In this document: positions 8,796-17,384 of the stretch, one piece after another | How positions within the stretch are numbered: position 1 is the first letter of the stretch | Layout of the letters: each line of letters begins with the position of its first letter | Assembly: GCF_000300255.2 (NCBI RefSeq) | Contig: NC_020913.1 | Span: 1,300,692-1,364,691 of the forward strand | DNA length: 64,000 bases | Direction of reading: 5' to 3' | DNA from: Candidatus Methanomethylophilus alvi Mx1201 | GTDB taxonomy: Archaea; Thermoplasmatota; Thermoplasmata; Methanomassiliicoccales; Methanomethylophilaceae | The notes under the pieces: generated by a model | The model's database searches: none | What the model was told of the DNA's origin: nothing | Seen by the model: the letters and a program-made list of their open reading frames with translations, nothing else | Program-made: the position numbers and the translations under genes

Positions 8796-9050
8796 ATGAA
8801 GACCAAATGCGAATCCGGAAACGGACGGACCGACATAATCATGAGACCCAGGGACGGGGGCACCGTACCGATGATCTTCGAACTCAAGAGGTCCGCATCG
8901 GAAAAGGACCTGGAGGCCGATGCCGATGGTGCCATATCGCAGATACACGAGAGGAAGTACTACATGGGGATGAAGGGCAGGGTCGTCCTCTTCGGCATAA
9001 GCTTCTGGGTCAAGGTCCCGAAGGTCAAGGTCGAGATAGTCGGGATCTGA
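8796..9050 (+). pseudogene. C-terminal relic of a PD-(D/E)xK (PDDEXK_9-like) ATPase/nuclease protein
   Basis: An 84-codon frame from the ATG at 8796. Its product GRTDIIM...PMIFELKRS...ISQIHERKYY...GISFWVK matches the last part of the archaeal/bacterial AAA-ATPase-like family whose C-terminus is a PD-(D/E)xK nuclease-like domain. Asp in GRTD and the ELK triad are visible. Full-length members are around 500 residues, so the ATPase part is missing. The longer frame starting at 8637 overlaps the Sel1 gene antisense to normal codon use and is not convincing. Probably a decayed gene, though a stand-alone domain cannot be excluded. Confidence 0.55.
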
Positions 9051-9192
9051 GACCGTCCCGGGAACCCGGATGTAACAAAGGGCGGCCGCCCATGGGCGGT
9101 CCGACAGCGTACCGGCACGGATAACGCTTAAATCACGCTGGCTCTTCGGAACGCGTATCTACGGCGCCCTGCAGGCGCTCGGAAGGACAGGG

Positions 9193-9897
9193 ATGAAGAT
9201 GAACGCAGGATTCGACAGAGGGGTCCTCATGAAGGTGGACCCCCGCAAGATCAGGACATATCTCGAGGAAAAGGATTGGAGGATGACCTTCTCCGCCCCG
9301 GGATCGTACGATTCGTACAGCATGGGGGACGAGGAGATCCTCGTCCCGGCGAACACGGACTTCGCCACCTATGCCGTCAACGTGAGACAGATCCTGAACA
9401 CCGTCTCACGCGTAGAGGGGCGCTCCCCGGAGGAGGTCCTCGCCGACATCGAGAACGCTGAAACCGCCGCAGGCGCCTCCGTCGAATACACCGTCAGAGG
9501 CGTCGGGGACGGCATGATCCCCGCCGCCGTCATGGAATGGCTCATAGGCACCCACCGCGACATGACCGCGGCCGTGTGCGACGGGACGGAGGCATACAAC
9601 GTCCTCGGCGACGTGATGATGCGTGTGGACGGTTCCGACATACGCTTCCTGCACGGGCCGAGGACCGCCAAAGCCGTACCCGGGATGTTCGAAGCCGCCT
9701 CCAAGGCGGCGTCCGGGGATGCGGACGGGGTCCCTCCCGGATTCGCGGACATACTCACGGGCCTCGACTTCTCGGATGCGGGGATCGTCGTGGAGATGCG
9801 TCTCGGTGGGAAGGACGCCTCCGTCGTCCTCGACGGGGAGGCCTTCGCCCGCATAGGCGAGGTCTCTAAAAAGACCATGCCGCAGGGCGGGAACTGA
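9193..9897 (+). CDS. Uncharacterised 234-aa protein
   Basis: I do not recognise this protein. It starts at an ATG preceded by an AGGACAGGG ribosome-binding site and has backbone-like codon use. The product is soluble, mixed alpha/beta, with no cysteines grouped for metal binding and no transmembrane segment. The stretch GADILVPANTDF-like (EEILVPANTDFATY, residues about 49-62) and the region VLGDVMMRVDGSDIRFL (about 135-153) look like ordered strands. It stands alone between Sel1 genes. An AT-rich CGCTTAAATCA around 9126-9136 could be its TATA box. Confidence 0.6.
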   Translation: MKMNAGFDRGVLMKVDPRKIRTYLEEKDWRMTFSAPGSYDSYSMGDEEILVPANTDFATYAVNVRQILNTVSRVEGRSPEEVLADIENAETAAGASVEYTVRGVGDGMIPAAVMEWLIGTHRDMTAAVCDGTEAYNVLGDVMMRVDGSDIRFLHGPRTAKAVPGMFEAASKAASGDADGVPPGFADILTGLDFSDAGIVVEMRLGGKDASVVLDGEAFARIGEVSKKTMPQGGN

Positions 9898-9934
9898 ACA
9901 TTCCCGTCCCGTCATGAAGACATCGTGACCCTTT

Positions 9935-9962
9935 ACCTCGCGATGTGCCAGCATCGCGAGGT
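9935..9962. terminator. Perfect 11-bp hairpin after the 234-aa gene
   Basis: ACCTCGCGATG at 9935-9945 and its exact reverse complement at 9952-9962 flank a 6-base loop, TGCCAG. It follows the stop of the 234-residue gene by about 35 bases and precedes the next Sel1 gene. There is no long U-tract, so it could be a weak terminator, an RNA-stability element or a protein-binding site. The loop plus the stem edge contains one copy of the recurring heptamer GTGCCAG. Confidence 0.45.
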
Positions 9963-10028
9963 CATTATACAATATATCTGTTAATAACATGTTACATGAT
10001 ATATATCCGACGATCCCTATCATCTAAC

Positions 10029-10406
10029 ATGATGAAAGTTATCGAATCCCTGACCTCCAAGGTCATGCAGGGAGACGGCCCCTCCTGCCTCCGCCTCGGC
10101 CGCCTCTACTACGTCGGCCAGGGCGTCGAAAGGAACGTCCGCACCGCGATGGCGCTGTACTACAGCGCCGAGCTCAGCGGGGACGTCGACACCCTCCGCG
10201 AACTGGGACGCATGTTCCTGGAGGGCGACTTCGCCCCCGCCGACGCCCGGAGGGCGGCACAGATCTACCGCAAGGCGGCGGATATGGGGGACCCGTACTC
10301 CCAACTCGCCCTCGGAAGGATGTATCAGGAGGGGACCGGCGTCGAATACTCCTCCGAGAAGGCATGGGAATACATCAGCGCCGCCGCCCGCGGCGGCATG
10401 GCGTGA
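10029..10406 (+). CDS. Sel1-repeat protein 2 (short, 125 aa)
   Basis: A 125-residue protein with about three Sel1 repeats, for example CLRLGRLYYVGQGVERNVRT and SQLALGRMYQEGTGVEYSS. The start is taken at the first ATG of the ATGATG pair at 10029, because the longer frame back to 9945 runs through the upstream AT-rich promoter region. The protein is short for the family and ends soon after a repeat, so it may be a minimal scaffold or a truncated copy. An AT-rich stretch at about 9963-10015 (ATTATACAATATATC) is a likely promoter. Confidence 0.75.
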   Translation: MMKVIESLTSKVMQGDGPSCLRLGRLYYVGQGVERNVRTAMALYYSAELSGDVDTLRELGRMFLEGDFAPADARRAAQIYRKAADMGDPYSQLALGRMYQEGTGVEYSSEKAWEYISAAARGGMA

Positions 10407-10459
10407 ACGCCTGGATTCGGAACCACTGTAAAATACGACCGACCGCTTTACGTCCCACT

Positions 10460-11167
10460 ATGTCAGAAGAGAAGACGGACGCCGACTTCGATGCGGGAAA
10501 GAAGGCGTTCGAGGAAAAGGACTTCGCGAACGCATTCGGATGTTTCATGAGGAGTGCCGAGAACGGCAATGCGGAGGCCCAGTTCCGCATCGGGAACATG
10601 CTCTACTATGGGATCGGTACGAGACAGGACCTCAAGAAGGCCCTCATGTGGTTCCGCAAGGGGGCGGAGAACGGCAACGCCGACGCCCAGAACGAACTCG
10701 GCCTCATGTACGCCACCGGCAGGAACACCCAGCGCTCCCCGGCCAAGGCCTTCGAGTGGACCGAGAAGGCCGCGGAGCAGAACAACCGCAGCGCCATCTA
10801 CAACCTCGGGACGTTCTACGAGAGCGGATGCGGATGCGAGGTGAACTTCGAGTACGCCTCCCTCCTGTATCTGAAGGCGGCCTCCATGGGCATGCCCGAG
10901 GCGGCCTACAGCCTCGGCCACCTCTACCACGAAGGGAAGGGGGTGGAGAAGGACCCCGCCAAGGCGTTCCTCCTGTGCAGGACCGCCGCCGAGGAGGGCT
11001 ATGCGAAGGCAGTGTACGACACCGCCGTCCTGTACCTCTACGGGGACGGGACCGAGAGGGACCTCGGGAAGGCGAAGAAGTACTTCCAGAGGGCGTTCGA
11101 GCTCGGGTTCGTGAAGGCCAGGGACAACATCAGGATGATCGAGGAGGAGGAAAGGAGGGCGCAGTGA
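10460..11167 (+). CDS. Sel1-repeat protein 3
   Basis: A 235-residue protein of about six Sel1 repeats (AEAQFRIGNMLYYGIGTRQD, DAQNELGLMYATGRNTQRSP, EAAYSLGHLYHEGKGVEKDP). The start at 10460 (MSEEKTDADF) is chosen because the upstream 32 codons overlap the previous gene's end and lack repeat character. Its stop TGA is immediately followed by the ATG of the next Sel1 gene. The two proteins align repeat for repeat, so they arose by tandem duplication. Cytoplasmic scaffold, partner unknown. Confidence 0.85.
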   Translation: MSEEKTDADFDAGKKAFEEKDFANAFGCFMRSAENGNAEAQFRIGNMLYYGIGTRQDLKKALMWFRKGAENGNADAQNELGLMYATGRNTQRSPAKAFEWTEKAAEQNNRSAIYNLGTFYESGCGCEVNFEYASLLYLKAASMGMPEAAYSLGHLYHEGKGVEKDPAKAFLLCRTAAEEGYAKAVYDTAVLYLYGDGTERDLGKAKKYFQRAFELGFVKARDNIRMIEEEERRAQ

Positions 11168-11893
11168 ATGTCGGACTACGATTTCGAATCCTATATGAAG
11201 GACCCGGAGCTGACGGCGGGGATCGAGTGCTTCAAGGCGGAGGACTGGAAAGGGGCGTTCGACCACTACCTGACCTCCTCCATGAACGGCAACCCGGAGG
11301 CCCAGGTCCGTCTCGGCGGACTCTTCTACTACGGGAGGGGCACGGAGGCCGACCCGAAGAAGGCCCTCATGTGGTACAGGAAGGCCGCCGTCGCCGGCAA
11401 CGCCGCCGCCCAGAACGAGGTGGGCGTCATGTTCCACCTGGGGAACGGGACCCAGAGGTCCGATGCGAAGGCCTTCGAGTGGCTCAAGGCATCCGCCAAC
11501 CAGGGATACGCACAGGCGTTCTACAACCTCGGCACCATGTACGAGAGGGGGGACGGGGTCCCGACCGACTACAAGCAGGCCGTGGAGCTGTACGCCCAGG
11601 CCGCGGACCGCGGAGTGGTGCAGGCCGCCTACTGTCTGGCACATATGTACCACAACGGGTACGGATGTGCGAAGGACGTCGGGAAGGCCGCCAAACTATG
11701 CATAGAGGCGGCCGACAACGGACACCCCGACGCCTGCTACGACACCGGCGTCCTATATCTGGAGGGCGACGGGGTCGAGAGGTCCTACCAGAAGGCCCTC
11801 GACTACTTCCTGAAGGCGAGGGACCTCGGCGTCGCCGACGCGGAGAAGAGGATCGCCTTCGTCAAAGGGGAGATGGCCAAGGGGATCAGGTGA
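11168..11893 (+). CDS. Sel1-repeat protein 4
   Basis: A 241-residue Sel1 protein starting directly after the stop of protein 3, so the two are surely co-transcribed and probably translationally coupled. Its repeats (NPEAQVRLGGLFYYGRGTEA, AAAQNEVGVMFHLGNGTQRS, QAFYNLGTMYERGDGVPTDY) are close to those of protein 3 in the same order, including the shared KKALMW and KAFEW helices. This marks a recent gene duplication followed by divergence. No enzymatic domain or signal peptide is present. Confidence 0.86.
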   Translation: MSDYDFESYMKDPELTAGIECFKAEDWKGAFDHYLTSSMNGNPEAQVRLGGLFYYGRGTEADPKKALMWYRKAAVAGNAAAQNEVGVMFHLGNGTQRSDAKAFEWLKASANQGYAQAFYNLGTMYERGDGVPTDYKQAVELYAQAADRGVVQAAYCLAHMYHNGYGCAKDVGKAAKLCIEAADNGHPDACYDTGVLYLEGDGVERSYQKALDYFLKARDLGVADAEKRIAFVKGEMAKGIR

Positions 11894-11963
11894 CCTCCGT
11901 CCCCGAGGGGACGGGTATACGGGCCGTCATGATTAATGAACTCGGACCCCTACACGGTGACAT

Positions 11964-12791
11964 ATGAGCGACCTCACAGAGCAATGCCGCAGGGACGGGG
12001 ATTTCGTCGAAGGTTCCCGCCTCTTCCGCGCGGGAAGATACAGAGAAGCGTACGCACGCATGGTGGCGAGCGCCGAGCACGGGAACCCTCTGGCACAGTT
12101 CACTGTCGGCACCATGCACATCGACTGTCCGGACATCGAGAGGGATCCGGGGAAGGCGTTCGCATGGATGGAGAGGTCCGCGGAACAGGGCTACGCCGAA
12201 GCACAGTACCAGATGGGGAACTTCCACTATCTGGGTTACGGCACCGACGTATCCTATACCGACGCCATGTCCTGGTACATGAAGGCGGCCGGACAGGACC
12301 ACCCCCAGGCCCAGAACCAGGTCGGGCTCATGTACCACGACGGCACCGGCGTCGGAAAGGACGACGAGGCCGCCGCCGAATGGTTCGAAAGGTCCGCCCG
12401 CAACGGATACTCCGGCGCCCAATACAACCTCGCCAGCCTCTACGAGATGGGGGAGGGCGTCCCCCTGGACATGGAGGAGGCGTTCTACTGGTACGAGATG
12501 GCCGCCGACCAGGGGGTGACGGAGGCCCAATACGATCTGGCACTTCTGTATTACACCGGCCGCGGCACGACCAAGGATGCGAAGAAGGCGGCGGAATGGT
12601 ACCGCCGGGCCGCGGATGCGGGGCATCCCGAGGCGCAGTACAACCTCGGCCTCCTCTACATGGAGGGCGAAGGGGTGGAGAGGGACTACGACGAGGCCAT
12701 GTCCCTCTTCGAGAGGTCCGCCGCACAGGGCGTGAAGGATGCGAAGGACGCCCTGCGTCTTGTAAAGGAGACCCTTTCGAGGATGCGATGA
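11964..12791 (+). CDS. Sel1-repeat protein 5
   Basis: A 275-residue protein with about seven Sel1 repeats, for example EAQYQMGNFHYLGYGTDVSY, AQNQVGLMYHDGTGVGKDDE and EAQYNLGLLYMEGEGVERDY. The N-terminal 40 residues (ECRRDGDFVEGSRLFRAGRY-like region) resemble a first degenerate repeat. It has its own leader, about 70 bases after protein 4, with TATTAATGAA-like AT content near 11930, so it may have its own promoter. No catalytic residues are visible; it is a predicted interaction scaffold. Confidence 0.86.
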   Translation: MSDLTEQCRRDGDFVEGSRLFRAGRYREAYARMVASAEHGNPLAQFTVGTMHIDCPDIERDPGKAFAWMERSAEQGYAEAQYQMGNFHYLGYGTDVSYTDAMSWYMKAAGQDHPQAQNQVGLMYHDGTGVGKDDEAAAEWFERSARNGYSGAQYNLASLYEMGEGVPLDMEEAFYWYEMAADQGVTEAQYDLALLYYTGRGTTKDAKKAAEWYRRAADAGHPEAQYNLGLLYMEGEGVERDYDEAMSLFERSAAQGVKDAKDALRLVKETLSRMR

Positions 12792-12852
12792 CCGTCTGCT
12801 TTATCGCAGATGACCGCGTTCCCGCATGAAATACAGTCCGCGGTGGGAATAG

Positions 12853-13653
12853 ATGGAAGAGGAACTCGTCGAGAAGGTTTTCATGGCCATAGAGGCCGGC
12901 GACATAGAGACCGCCGACAGGTACCTCTCCGAGATCCGCATGTCGGGAGACCCGGAGACGGAATACGCCGTCGCCGGGATCGGCATGGAATACAGCCTCC
13001 TGTCCCCCCAGCAATGTGCCGAATGGATAGAGCTGGCCGCCGAAGGCGGCCTCGAAGAGGCCCAGTACGACATCGGAAGAAGATATCTCGACGGATTCGG
13101 CGTGACGAGGTCCGACGAGAAGGCCGTATTCTGGCTCTCCAAGTCGGCGGAACAGGGCAACTGCGAGGCGGAGGCCATAGTGGCCATGATGTACCGCAGA
13201 GGGCAGGGCGTCCCCAAGGACGAGGACCGCGCCTTCGGAATGCTCCTCGAAGTCGCGGGATGCGCCTCTGCCGAGGCGAAATACGAACTCGGACGCATGT
13301 ACGAGCGCGGGGAGGGGACGTATCCCGATTACAAGGAGGCTTTCCGCTGGTACTACGAGGCGGCCAAGAGAAAACTTCCCGAAGCGCAGACCACGGTCGG
13401 GGCCATGTATCACGACGGCAAAGGCACGGTGAAGGACCTCCGCAAGGCGGAACAGTGGTTCCGGTCGGCCGCCAGCAAGGGCGATGCCCGTGCCCAATAC
13501 CGTCTGGCCATGATGCACGTGAGGAAACAGACCGCCGAACCCAACATCACCATGGCCGTCGAACTCCTGCGCCGGTCGGCCGCCCAGGGGTATCCGGGGG
13601 CGCGGGAGGCACTCGACCGCGTCCAGAAGATGAAGGCGTCGGGAGAGATCTGA
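12853..13653 (+). CDS. Sel1-repeat protein 6
   Basis: A 266-residue protein with about six Sel1 repeats (EAQYDIGRRYLDGFGVTRSD, EAEAIVAMMYRRGQGVPKDE, EAKYELGRMYERGEGTYPDY, EAQTTVGAMYHDGKGTVKD). It is the most diverged member: the N-terminal 50 residues are acidic and helical. It is the last gene of the Sel1 series. The downstream 13,654-13,777 gap holds a run of G residues followed by ATAAAAAACA and no gene. Confidence 0.85.
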   Translation: MEEELVEKVFMAIEAGDIETADRYLSEIRMSGDPETEYAVAGIGMEYSLLSPQQCAEWIELAAEGGLEEAQYDIGRRYLDGFGVTRSDEKAVFWLSKSAEQGNCEAEAIVAMMYRRGQGVPKDEDRAFGMLLEVAGCASAEAKYELGRMYERGEGTYPDYKEAFRWYYEAAKRKLPEAQTTVGAMYHDGKGTVKDLRKAEQWFRSAASKGDARAQYRLAMMHVRKQTAEPNITMAVELLRRSAAQGYPGAREALDRVQKMKASGEI

Positions 13654-13777
13654 ACGGTCGGCCGGTGCAACCCCGACGACCTCGGGGATCGCCCGCATCG
13701 ATCCCCCGGGAGGGGGGGGGATAAAAAACATGGACCTCCTCTGAAGGATTCCGAGAAAACCGGTCGCTCGGGAATGT

Positions 13778-15136
13778 TTACGGACTTCCCGAAAGGTCGA
13801 AAAGCCTCACGCCCTCCTCCTCGGCCCTCGCCTTAAGGTTCTCGTCGAAACCGGATGTGGAGAACAGTCCGTATTCCATGGAGTATCCCTCGAAATCACG
13901 CACCTTCGAGCACTTCGCCTTCAGGAGCTCCAATACCTTCGTCGTGACCTTCTCCTCCCTGCGGAACATGCATTCTCCTGCGAATATCCTCCTGCCATCG
14001 GGGTCCACGGCCACGACGTCGATCTCCGTATCCTTGTTCCAGTACGAGCCCGTCTTCGTATATCCCTCCAACTCGCAGGCGGCGATCTCGCGACACACGT
14101 CCTCGAATCTGAAACTTACGAAGGCCTCGTCGAAACGGGTGCGGAAATTCTCCATGGCCGCAGACGTGTATCCCTTATCCAGATACTCCTTGTAAGGATA
14201 GACGAAAGAGAACCAGAAACCGAACAGCCCGTCCTTTATGCGGTAGATCCCGTTGCGGCATCTTTCAGGATTGTTCTCCGTCACCGGGACCATGCGTTCC
14301 ACGATCCCCATGTCTATCAAGGTGCTGAGATAGGGGCTGATACGATTACTGGGGACCTCCATCCTCCCGGCAATGTCCGATATCTTACGGTTGCCGGCGG
14401 CGATCATGCGGAGGATGCTGATGTAGTTCACCGGATCCTTCACCTCGTCCTTGAGCAGGAACAGGGGTTCCTCGTACAGGATGCCGTTGCGACTGACGAT
14501 ATGACGATACACATCATCCTCCAGGGATGATCCGTTCATGATCTCCATATAACGGGGGACGCCTCCGGTCACGGCATAGCGCTCAACCAGGTCGCGATAC
14601 ACGACCCCCTTCGATACGGAGCACACGTCCGAGAACGTCAAAGGACCCAGCTTCAGAGATGCCGTCCTCCTCCCATACAGGGGACTCGAGTAGTTCAAAG
14701 TATATCTCTCCATCATACCTATGAACGAACCACATAGGATGAGCATGACGTCCCTTTTCGAAAGTATCGTATCCCATGCGTGCTGGAATATGGAAGGGAT
14801 CGCGGGATCGGACTGTGCCAGATACTGGAATTCGTCTATGGCTATGACCGTCTTCCCATACTTGGTGGCTGCGTCGAGAGCGGACTCCCAATCCGGAAAC
14901 CTGGCACCCGGTATCCCCAGAAGTCCCGATACGGAGGAAGAGAACCTTTCCAAATTCAAAACGACGGATTCTTCTGTGGCTAAAAAGTACATCGAGTCGG
15001 TTTTATCCCTTAGAAAATTGTCGATCAAAGCAGTCTTACCTACTCTGCGACGACCATAGATTATCACAAGGCTGCTTCTCTCCCCGTACTCCCTCTCCAA
15101 TATGGAAGATTCCTCTTCCCTTCCGATGAATTCCAT
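13778..15136 (-). CDS. Archaeal AAA ATPase with DUF234-type C-terminus
   Basis: A 452-residue protein. It begins with the family signature MEFIGREEE, then Walker A YGRRRVGKTALI and Walker B VIAIDEFQYLAQ, then a sensor region, a winged-helix stretch around residues 270-320 (NRKISDIAGRMEVPSNRISPYL) and a C-terminal DUF234-like domain. That domain is PD-(D/E)xK-like, with KDTEIDVVAVDPDGRRIFAGE. These are widespread in archaea, often in accessory regions, and no reaction has been established. The start at 15136 is chosen over 15163 because homologous proteins begin at the FIGRE motif. Two 15-bp direct repeats directly upstream could be an autoregulatory site. Confidence 0.85.
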   Translation of the reverse strand: MEFIGREEESSILEREYGERSSLVIIYGRRRVGKTALIDNFLRDKTDSMYFLATEESVVLNLERFSSSVSGLLGIPGARFPDWESALDAATKYGKTVIAIDEFQYLAQSDPAIPSIFQHAWDTILSKRDVMLILCGSFIGMMERYTLNYSSPLYGRRTASLKLGPLTFSDVCSVSKGVVYRDLVERYAVTGGVPRYMEIMNGSSLEDDVYRHIVSRNGILYEEPLFLLKDEVKDPVNYISILRMIAAGNRKISDIAGRMEVPSNRISPYLSTLIDMGIVERMVPVTENNPERCRNGIYRIKDGLFGFWFSFVYPYKEYLDKGYTSAAMENFRTRFDEAFVSFRFEDVCREIAACELEGYTKTGSYWNKDTEIDVVAVDPDGRRIFAGECMFRREEKVTTKVLELLKAKCSKVRDFEGYSMEYGLFSTSGFDENLKARAEEEGVRLFDLSGSP

Positions 15137-15164
15137 TGAGCCACCGATCTTCATTCGAATCATT

Positions 15165-15194
15165 CTAATTTGGATTAGACTAATCTGGATTATA
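15165..15194. promoter_or_regulatory. Tandem 15-bp direct repeat upstream of the DUF234 ATPase gene
   Basis: CTAATTTGGATTAGA at 15165-15179 is followed directly by CTAATCTGGATTATA at 15180-15194 (13 of 15 bases identical). Each half is itself nearly palindromic (TAATCC/GGATTA). The pair lies 29-58 bases upstream of the ATPase start, where a TATA box and BRE would sit, so a repressor binding here would block transcription. The regulator is unknown; the ATPase's own winged helix is one candidate. Confidence 0.5.
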
Positions 15195-15206
15195 CTACGG
15201 CCGAGG

Positions 15207-15968
15207 TCACTCTTTAGAGATCGGGGCCTTCTTTTCCTTGGTGAAGAGCATCGCGCGCATCTCGTCCTCGGAGAACACCTTCCTCATCGCACTCTCGTTG
15301 CCCCATCTGCCCTCGGCCACCAGTTCCAAGACCCTGTCGTCCCTGCCGATACCGAAATAGAAAGCATGGGACTGGTAAGACATCACCATGGAGATGGCGA
15401 GTATCGCACCCACCGTCAATGCCAGGACCTCGTACTGGGGGATGTAGCGGAGCGCCAGAGCGGATCCGAAGACGAAGGATACGGGGATCATGAGATAATA
15501 TGCCCACTTGTTCCTGCAGATGAACTCCATGAGGACGACGATGACTGCGAGATAGAGGGCTGCGTAAAGTACGTCGTTGACCGCACCCTCGCAGAGTACC
15601 TTGTCGGTCTCGATGCACAGAAGAACGATGCCGGCGGCGCATACGATATCCACGAAAGCCACCCACGTGGGCTTCTCCAGCATCCTGAGGCGGAATCCCG
15701 GACTCTCCAGAACGACATATGTGATTATCGGGACGAAGAACAGGGTGATCTCGAACTCCTCGATGCGGCCCGTGAAGAAGAGAACCGTCAGGATCACGAA
15801 GAACAGATCCGCTGCGAAGGCCGCATTGACCAGGGTCGAGGCCTTGTGGTCGGGGATCTCGTCGATACGCTCGTCGAGAGATTGCTTTATCTTCTTGGCA
15901 GACGCCCCGCGCAGGACGCTGCTATATCTGTTCTCAGCACTCTGCAAATAGATCGCTATTTTGTCCAA
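15207..15968 (-). CDS. Multi-pass membrane protein, uncharacterised
   Basis: A 253-residue protein. A charged N-terminal 45 residues (cytoplasmic helix) is followed by about six hydrophobic segments between residues 48 and 195 (for example AAFAADLFFVILTVLFF, LYAALYLAVIVVLMEF, VLALTVGAILAISMVM). It ends in a soluble tail rich in Lys and Glu. No transporter or enzyme motif is recognised. The AT-rich sequence just upstream of its start (15970-16030) probably holds its promoter. It is separated from the ATPase gene downstream by the direct-repeat element. Confidence 0.65.
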   Translation of the reverse strand: MDKIAIYLQSAENRYSSVLRGASAKKIKQSLDERIDEIPDHKASTLVNAAFAADLFFVILTVLFFTGRIEEFEITLFFVPIITYVVLESPGFRLRMLEKPTWVAFVDIVCAAGIVLLCIETDKVLCEGAVNDVLYAALYLAVIVVLMEFICRNKWAYYLMIPVSFVFGSALALRYIPQYEVLALTVGAILAISMVMSYQSHAFYFGIGRDDRVLELVAEGRWGNESAMRKVFSEDEMRAMLFTKEKKAPISKE

Positions 15969-16065
15969 ATGTTACATATATAAATGCCTAACCTAGAAAA
16001 TTAACATTATTTAGTAAAATAACTAAAAAACGGTTTGAGAATACGGCCTGTCCCGATCGGAGGAT

Positions 16066-17355
16066 TCACGGGCCAAGGCACCCCAACGGGACCACGAAGA
16101 CCCCGTCCTCACGCCGATATGCATAATTGGTGGCCGTCACCACCATGAGGAACTCCGGTTCCTGATGACGATCTAGTCTCACCTTGTCCTTGAGTTCCAG
16201 AAGATGTTTCGCACCCTCCTCGATCCTGTCCGAATCACAAAGTTTGACTTCGATCGCGGCCCACCTGCCATCGTTTGTTCTGATCACGGCATCCGCCTCC
16301 AGACCGTCTCCGTCACGATAATGATAGACGTGCCCACGGAACCTTTCCGCATATATCCTCAGATCTCTAATCACCATCGACTCAAAGAATAACCCCATTG
16401 TCTCCAGATCGTTTATCAAGTCTTCAGGCCAGATATCTAAGGCGGCACATCCTATCGATGGATCGATGAAATGTCTCACAGGAGAGCAATTCACAGTAGT
16501 CTTACTCCGGAGATTCGGATTCCATGCTGGCAACTCTTCCTTTACAAATAATGCATCCAAATCGTAAAGGTAATCTCTTACCGTATCTTCATCTATCTTC
16601 TTTTCTCCAGCGACAGAAATGTCTCTACATATTGTCGCAATTGATGCATTGGTTGCAGTATTACGAGCATAACTCATCATTACAGCAGATATTTTCTCCG
16701 TGCCACGTTTTTTCTTTCTCATACGTTGAAAATCTTCACTTATCAAAACAGAATAATAATTCCTTACCTGTTGAAGGGCCGTATCCTTTTCACCGTGAAC
16801 GACTGCTGTTGGCCATCCTCCGCGACATATCAGGTAGGAATAGTCTTCCAATGAAAGATCCGAGACCTTGGCTTCAAAATCTTTTCCATCGAATAACTGC
16901 TTCAGGGACACTTCCCCTGTACTATCCTTGGATTCGAATAAAGACATCGTCCGAAGGACCATCGGAACTATGCGCCCTGCACCGCTGTGCTCCCGCTCCT
17001 CATTATCTTCATCATTCGGAACCACAGATCCTGTAAGTAAAAATTGACCAAACTTATTCCTTTGATCTATCTCAAACCTAATGGAATCCCAAATAAAAGG
17101 AATCGACTGCCATTCGTCAATCAATCTAGGGGTGTCACCTTTCAAAAAAATAGACGGAGAGTTTTTTGCAAGAGCTTTAGACTGATCCTGTGTCATTTTA
17201 TCTTGCATATAGACGCAACTTTTTGCATGTTTTTTTGCGGTAGTAGATTTACCACACCATTTTGGACCTTTGATATATACTGCCCCTGATGTCTTTAATA
17301 AAAACTCCAGATGCTCATCGGCCAAACGAGGAATATACTCCTCCATCTCCTCCAT
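16066..17355 (-). CDS. DUF4143-type AAA ATPase
   Basis: A 429-residue protein of the AAA_14/DUF4143 type. It has Walker A IKGPKWCGKSTTAKKHA near residues 28-44, RLIDEWQSIPFIWDSIR (Walker B, Asp-Glu) near 80 and FLLTGSV (sensor) near 107. The C-terminal PD-(D/E)xK-like module has ADAVIRTNDGRWAAIEVKL (Asp...GluVK) near residue 375. Members are common in archaea and bacteria and sit in accessory regions; their function is unsettled. The middle of the gene is AT-richer than its surroundings, suggesting transfer. The start ATG lies 30 bases before the 23-bp tandem repeat array. Confidence 0.85.
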   Translation of the reverse strand: MEEMEEYIPRLADEHLEFLLKTSGAVYIKGPKWCGKSTTAKKHAKSCVYMQDKMTQDQSKALAKNSPSIFLKGDTPRLIDEWQSIPFIWDSIRFEIDQRNKFGQFLLTGSVVPNDEDNEEREHSGAGRIVPMVLRTMSLFESKDSTGEVSLKQLFDGKDFEAKVSDLSLEDYSYLICRGGWPTAVVHGEKDTALQQVRNYYSVLISEDFQRMRKKKRGTEKISAVMMSYARNTATNASIATICRDISVAGEKKIDEDTVRDYLYDLDALFVKEELPAWNPNLRSKTTVNCSPVRHFIDPSIGCAALDIWPEDLINDLETMGLFFESMVIRDLRIYAERFRGHVYHYRDGDGLEADAVIRTNDGRWAAIEVKLCDSDRIEEGAKHLLELKDKVRLDRHQEPEFLMVVTATNYAYRREDGVFVVPLGCLGP

Positions 17356-17384
17356 AATCGATCATATGTGTGTGGCTATTAATA

